DNA from: an uncultured Oscillospiraceae bacterium
Lineage (GTDB): Bacteria; Bacillota; Clostridia; Oscillospirales; Acutalibacteraceae
DNA: 50,067 nucleotides
Reading direction: 5' to 3'
Assembly (NCBI GenBank): GCA_949293315.1
Contig: CASFCH010000006.1
Span: 1-50,067, forward strand
The notes below the pieces were generated by a model. The model saw only the letters and a program-made list of their open reading frames with translations, was not told the origin of the DNA and ran no database searches. Below are positions 46,433-50,067 of this stretch, in pieces. Each line of letters begins with the position of its first letter. The stretch's first letter is position 1. Both the position numbers and the translations under genes were made by a program.

Positions 46433-49400
46433 CTATTTAGTTGATCCACTGATCGTGAAATGAAGCCGGAAGGGCCGGCCGCGCCGCATCACATACGGCT
46501 CATGGAGGCAGGCTACGCCGGGCAGATCCCCGCCCACGCCGCTCTGCGCCGCATCAAGGTGCAGCACCGTATCCTCCCCATACGCCAGCTCATAAAGATG
46601 GTCGGCACGGTGCAGGGCAAGGTCCGTGTACTGATGCGCGGAAAAGCTGAAGCCATCCGGATCCGACGATGCAAAACAGACGCTCCCCCGCTGCCCGCGG
46701 AAGGTCAAATCGCGCACGCCCGTTCTGTTGCCGTTCTCCTGCGGACGCATGTATCGGTGCTCCAGGGAGCGGATATCGCTGTGATAGACTCCCAGCGGGG
46801 ACCCCGAACAGCGGTCGCTGTAATTCTCCTCCGGGCCGCGCCCGTAGTACTCCACCTGACCAAAGCTGCCGTCAAGCGTCATCATCAGGCCGGCGCGGGT
46901 AAAATCAAATCCCGTACCCGTCGCCTGAAAGAAAACGTGCACGGCGCCGTCCGGCGTAAAGAGATAGCGCGTCTCCACGCCGCGGGTAAAGGCGGCGCGC
47001 CAGCAGACCGTGACCGCCACGCTATCCTCCACTGTGGATACCTTTACACGCGTCGGTCTCCCCGGCTTTTGCCGCCGCAGGGACGGGCTCAGGAATCGGA
47101 ACGCCGGAGCAAAGTTGAAATTGCCGATATCATTATCCGTGGGCGCGCGGAAAAATGATGGCCGCACGCCGTCCCGGAGAATATTTCCCGCCCCGAAGGA
47201 GAGCGATTCCAGCACACCGCCCACAAATACGGCCGCCGTCTGCCCGGCTGTGACCGTCAGGCGCCGTCCGGATTTTTCATACCGAACGGGAACACCCACC
47301 GCCCCGGGCGGCGGGGACTCTGCCGCCCGGGGCGTCCGGATAAACTGCTCGGACATCGCGACCTCGCCGCGCGCGGCCCACGCACAGCGCTCCCTGCGCA
47401 CAAAGTCAATATTCAGGATATATTCTTCCTCCTCGCGGAGGTCTTCATACCGGTACGGCAGGGTGTACGCGGCGCTTTCGCCGGGGCGGATCCCCGTGAT
47501 ATCCACGGTGCCGCCGTCAATTTTACGCTCCCGCCGCATCAGCCGCCAGACGAGCTCATAATCGTCCAGCGTCACAAACAGATTTTTATTGCGGATGGTG
47601 ATCGTCCCGCTGGGCCAGTCGACCGCGGCGGAGACGGGCTGATAGACCTTTTTGACCTCATAGTACGCCGGATGCACCGTGCGGTCCGCCGCGATGATCC
47701 CGTTGGCACAGAAGCAGCCGCTTGTGGCCCCCTCGCCAAAATCTCCGCCGTAGAGCCACCGGTCCTGCCCGTCCCTCCGGACGTGGATCGCCTGATCCAC
47801 ATAGTCCCAGATAAAGCCACCGCACATGTGATCGTATCGATCAAAGGCGTCCATATATTCCTGAAAGTTGCCCAGGCTGTTCTCCATACAGTGGGCAAAT
47901 TCACACAGGAGAACCGGCTTGCTGCGGTACATCTCGGCCGTGACGGGCTTGTTGTCCGCAGCCAGTTTATTGGTCAGGTTTTCAAAAAAGCTGACAGTGA
48001 TCTCCCGCTGCTCGCACAGTGCCCGGAGCTTCTCCTGCGTGGGGTACATCCGGCTGATGAAGTCGGACTTTGTCAGGTCGAAATCCCCCTCATAGTGGAT
48101 GGGCCACCGGCCGTCCAGCTCCAGCACGCGCCCGCGCATTTTCATGAAATTGTCGCCGTCCCCCGCCTCATTCCCAAGGGACCAGAATGTGACACAGGCA
48201 TGGTTCCGATCGCGCAGGACCATGCGCTCCGCCCGGTCCACGACCGCCTTCGTCCAGATGGGATTGCTCCCGGGGACGCCCTTGCGCCGCACGCCGTGCG
48301 TCTCCATATCGCACTCATCCATCACGTAAAAGCCAAGCTCGTCGCACAGGTCGTAAAAATACGGATCGTCGGGATAGTGACTGGTGCGGATGGCGTTGAT
48401 ATGCGCCCGCTTCATCAGCAGCAGATCCTGCCGGATACGTTCCCGCAGGATCGCCCATCCGTGATCCGGATCAAAATCGTGGCGATTGACACCTTTAATC
48501 TTCAATTTTTCACCGTTTAAGTAGAGGACATTCCCCCGGATCTCTACGCGCTTAAAGCCGATCCGGCAGCTCTTGGCGCAGATACAGCGGCCGTTGAGTT
48601 CGATTTTCAGCAGGAGCGTGTAGAGGTTCGGCTCCTCCGCGGACCAGCGGTCCACATTCTTAAAGCGGCGGCGGAAAGAAAAATGATTTGTTCCGGGCTT
48701 TGCGACAACACCCGAGGAATAGATCTGCTCCCGCTGGGCGCCGCGAATCAGCTCGGCGGAAATTTTCAGCGCCGCGCTCTCTCCGAAATTGTCGATCCGC
48801 TGTGTGACGGCCAGCGTGCCACCGCAGTATGATTCGTCAAGCTCCGCACAGGCAAAAAAATCGCGCAGTGCCACGCGGTGCTCCGCATACAGATAGACAT
48901 CCCGATAGATCCCGGAGAGGAACCACATATCCTGATCCTCCAGGTACGTGCCGTCACTGTAGCGGTACACAACCGCCGTCACCTGATTCTCTCCCGGCGA
49001 GACAAAGCGCGTCACATCAAACTCGTGCGGCGTCATGGATCCCTGCGAGTAGCCGGCATATTCCCCATTGACATAGACGTACAGCGCGGCCTTCGCAGCC
49101 CCAAAGTGCAGGTAGATCTCCCGTCCGGCAAACGATTCCGGCAGCGTAAAGGCGCGCCGGTAAATGCCGATCTCGTTGAGATCGTGCCGGATGGTTGGGA
49201 TTTTTCTTTTCGCGACGGCGACCGCCGCCGGATAACTGGAGGAGAGATAAACGGGCTTTCCGTAGCCGCTCAGCTGCCACACGCCGGGCACACGAATCTC
49301 GTCAAAGGACGAATCGTCAAAATCCGGGCGTTCATATCCCTCCGGAAGCGGAGAATCCGCCCCCTGAATCCACCTGAACCGCCACATGCCGTTCAGGCTG

Positions 49401-49528
49401 AGAAAATAGGGGGATGTTCCGCCCGACAGGCAGGCATCCTCCGCGTCATAGGGCATGGCCAGAATATGGCCGGCCTCCTTATTTTCCTGAATTATATTGG
49501 GATCTTCCCAATAGGCCAGTTTTCGCAT
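46433..49528 (-). CDS. lacZ: LacZ-type GH2 beta-galactosidase
   Basis: A 1031-residue cytosolic enzyme hydrolysing terminal beta-D-galactosides, close in length to E. coli LacZ (1023). The jelly-roll sugar-binding domain includes NGMWRFRW, VPGVWQLSGYGKPVY and FGAAKAALYVYVNGEYAGYSQGS. The barrel has IKGVNRHDFDPDHG, NAIRTSHYPDDPYFYDLCDELG and DECDMETHG, the acid/base SLGNEAGDG (Glu454) and the nucleophile LLCEFAHCMENSLG (Glu543). The C-terminal Bgal_small_N domain contains FRAPTDND and YYGRGPEENYSDR. ATG 49528 (MRKLAYWEDP) follows GAGAGG by about 11 bases; the longer open frame is non-coding repeat. No galactoside permease is in the window. I found no convincing promoter in 49529-49647. Confidence 0.95.
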   Translation of the reverse strand: MRKLAYWEDPNIIQENKEAGHILAMPYDAEDACLSGGTSPYFLSLNGMWRFRWIQGADSPLPEGYERPDFDDSSFDEIRVPGVWQLSGYGKPVYLSSSYPAAVAVAKRKIPTIRHDLNEIGIYRRAFTLPESFAGREIYLHFGAAKAALYVYVNGEYAGYSQGSMTPHEFDVTRFVSPGENQVTAVVYRYSDGTYLEDQDMWFLSGIYRDVYLYAEHRVALRDFFACAELDESYCGGTLAVTQRIDNFGESAALKISAELIRGAQREQIYSSGVVAKPGTNHFSFRRRFKNVDRWSAEEPNLYTLLLKIELNGRCICAKSCRIGFKRVEIRGNVLYLNGEKLKIKGVNRHDFDPDHGWAILRERIRQDLLLMKRAHINAIRTSHYPDDPYFYDLCDELGFYVMDECDMETHGVRRKGVPGSNPIWTKAVVDRAERMVLRDRNHACVTFWSLGNEAGDGDNFMKMRGRVLELDGRWPIHYEGDFDLTKSDFISRMYPTQEKLRALCEQREITVSFFENLTNKLAADNKPVTAEMYRSKPVLLCEFAHCMENSLGNFQEYMDAFDRYDHMCGGFIWDYVDQAIHVRRDGQDRWLYGGDFGEGATSGCFCANGIIAADRTVHPAYYEVKKVYQPVSAAVDWPSGTITIRNKNLFVTLDDYELVWRLMRRERKIDGGTVDITGIRPGESAAYTLPYRYEDLREEEEYILNIDFVRRERCAWAARGEVAMSEQFIRTPRAAESPPPGAVGVPVRYEKSGRRLTVTAGQTAAVFVGGVLESLSFGAGNILRDGVRPSFFRAPTDNDIGNFNFAPAFRFLSPSLRRQKPGRPTRVKVSTVEDSVAVTVCWRAAFTRGVETRYLFTPDGAVHVFFQATGTGFDFTRAGLMMTLDGSFGQVEYYGRGPEENYSDRCSGSPLGVYHSDIRSLEHRYMRPQENGNRTGVRDLTFRGQRGSVCFASSDPDGFSFSAHQYTDLALHRADHLYELAYGEDTVLHLDAAQSGVGGDLPGVACLHEPYVMRRGRPFRLHFTISGSTK

Positions 49529-49647
49529 AGGTGTGAATCCTCTCACCAAAGTTTGAAAAGCTCGTTCCCAACTGTGCAGGCATGCACGGGAAAGTAAAAA
49601 GCAAAAATTATTTCCGCAGCACTCAAGCCTCAGTCCGATCCGTTCAG

Positions 49648-50067
49648 GTGAGGCTATTCTTACGCCGCCGCGAGCAGGCAAGTAACAATGTTCTCCGGAA
49701 CAACCCAACCTCCGGCTTCGCAGTGCGTCCCGTGAGGTTATTATTACGCGGATCAGGCGCTTGAGCGCCCCGCCGTCAGGCGGGTGAGGGCGGCAGCCCG
49801 GCTGATCCAGCGTAACAATGTTCTCCAGAACATCCAAAATCTTCGATTTTGTTGGTGTTCCGTGAGGTTATTCTTACGCCGCCGCGAGCGCATCTGTGCG
49901 AGCGGGTATGCAACAATGTTCTCCGAAACGCCCCAACCTCCGGCTTCGCAGTGCGTCCCATGAGGTTATTATTACGCGGATCAGGCGCTTTAAGCGCCCC
50001 GCCGCAAGGCGGGTGAGGGCGACAGCCCGGCTGATCCAGCGTAACAATGTTCTCCGGAACACCCAAA
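49648..50067. repeat. Tandem array of alternating A and B repeat modules
   Basis: Four modules continue to the window edge: A1 49648-49731, B1 49732-49861, A2 49862-49959, B2 49960-50067+. Each opens with (G/A)TGAGG(T/C)TATT(A/C)TTACGC and carries AACAATGTTCTCC near its end. Heads and tails are imperfect inverted repeats. A and B differ in the interior. The linker CAACCTCCGGCTTCGCAGTG follows both A modules, and a separate hairpin (49828-49860, AAAATC-ttc-GATTTT) follows B1. No ribosome site or conserved protein is present; open frames crossing it are by chance. Confidence 0.9.
49744..49815. repeat. Cloverleaf-like structured core of module B1
   Basis: Outer stem TTACGCGGATCAG/CTGATCCaGCGTAA: 13 pairs with one extra A. 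It encloses three hairpins: GGCGC-ttga-GCGCC, CCCGCC-gtca-GGCGGG and GGGC-ggca-GCCC. The copy in B2 (starting about 49971) keeps every stem while the loops change (tttaa, gcaa, gaca). At 72 bases it is tRNA-sized but does not have tRNA arm lengths. Confidence 0.7.

Noticed and set aside
49744-49815. tRNA gene
   Set aside because: Size and cloverleaf shape are suggestive, but the outer stem is 13 bp, arm lengths are wrong and there is no T-loop (TTCRA) or plausible anticodon loop on either strand.
49732-49861. Integron attC site
   Set aside because: There is an imperfect palindrome with an extrahelical base, but the ends do not match RYYYAAC/GTTRRRY, three inner hairpins are present, and no cassette genes lie between copies.
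49776-50066. Reverse-strand open frame at the right edge, and the N-terminal 103 codons of the extended lacZ frame
   Set aside because: Both are translations of the repeat array with no ribosome site; lacZ begins at 49528 with the conserved family N-terminus.
49648-50067. CRISPR array
   Set aside because: Repeats are long, of two alternating kinds and themselves structured; no short uniform direct repeat with unique spacers and no cas genes.

Overview
The window is about 50 kb of a GC-rich (high fifties percent by eye), Gram-positive, anaerobic Firmicute. It is most likely a gut clostridium of the Oscillospirales/Oscillospiraceae type. Evidence: strong GGAGG ribosome sites, sigma-A promoters, a T-box leader, an oxygen-sensitive class III ribonucleotide reductase, a citramalate route to isoleucine, a DUF1836 protein, an NPXTG-like wall-anchor tail, and copies of an intergenic palindromic repeat with the CTTCCCCTTGAGGGGAAG core that I associate with this group. 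No rRNA, tRNA, CRISPR array, prophage or transposase gene was found.

Layout. 1-6.4 kb: two secreted or surface proteins of unknown job (the first cut by the window edge), separated by repeat elements, then divergent tspO and a CapA-like lipoprotein. 6.6-9.8 kb: anaerobic NTP reductase operon (nrdD, a separate 58-codon glycyl-radical domain, nrdG) behind a promoter carrying two NrdR-like boxes. 10-13.3 kb: phosphoglucomutase operon with a 35-residue membrane peptide, a YjdF/DUF2238-like membrane protein and an XRE regulator. 13.5-16.5 kb: comM and a membrane-anchored GH25 lysozyme. 16.7-22.2 kb: ilvB-cimA-leuC-leuD behind a complete T-box, giving 2-oxobutyrate for isoleucine from pyruvate. 22.2-23.7 kb: D,D-carboxypeptidase.

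23.8-28.7 kb: a metallophosphoesterase followed by a four-gene envelope operon (membrane zinc-ribbon protein, SPFH/YdjI-like protein, double zinc-ribbon protein, TPM protein). 28.8-31 kb: cation-efflux protein overlapping a membrane-anchored phosphoesterase. 31.2-35.1 kb: HtrA protease downstream of a two-component system, with 11-bp phased repeats in the htrA promoter that could bind the regulator. 35.3-40.8 kb: xanthine phosphoribosyltransferase and a BMP-type nucleoside/purine ABC importer. 40.9-42 kb: azlCD branched-chain amino acid exporter. 42-46.4 kb: DUF1836 protein with a long charged helix, tatD, metG and a TetR regulator. 46.4-49.5 kb: LacZ-type beta-galactosidase. 49.6 kb to the end: an unassigned tandem array of alternating modules, one of which folds as a multi-branched cruciform with stems conserved and loops varied.

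Most of the window is ordinary chromosomal housekeeping. The best candidates for something undescribed are the terminal repeat array, the split NrdD, the SPFH/TPM operon, and the DUF1836 protein with its ER/K-rich tail.
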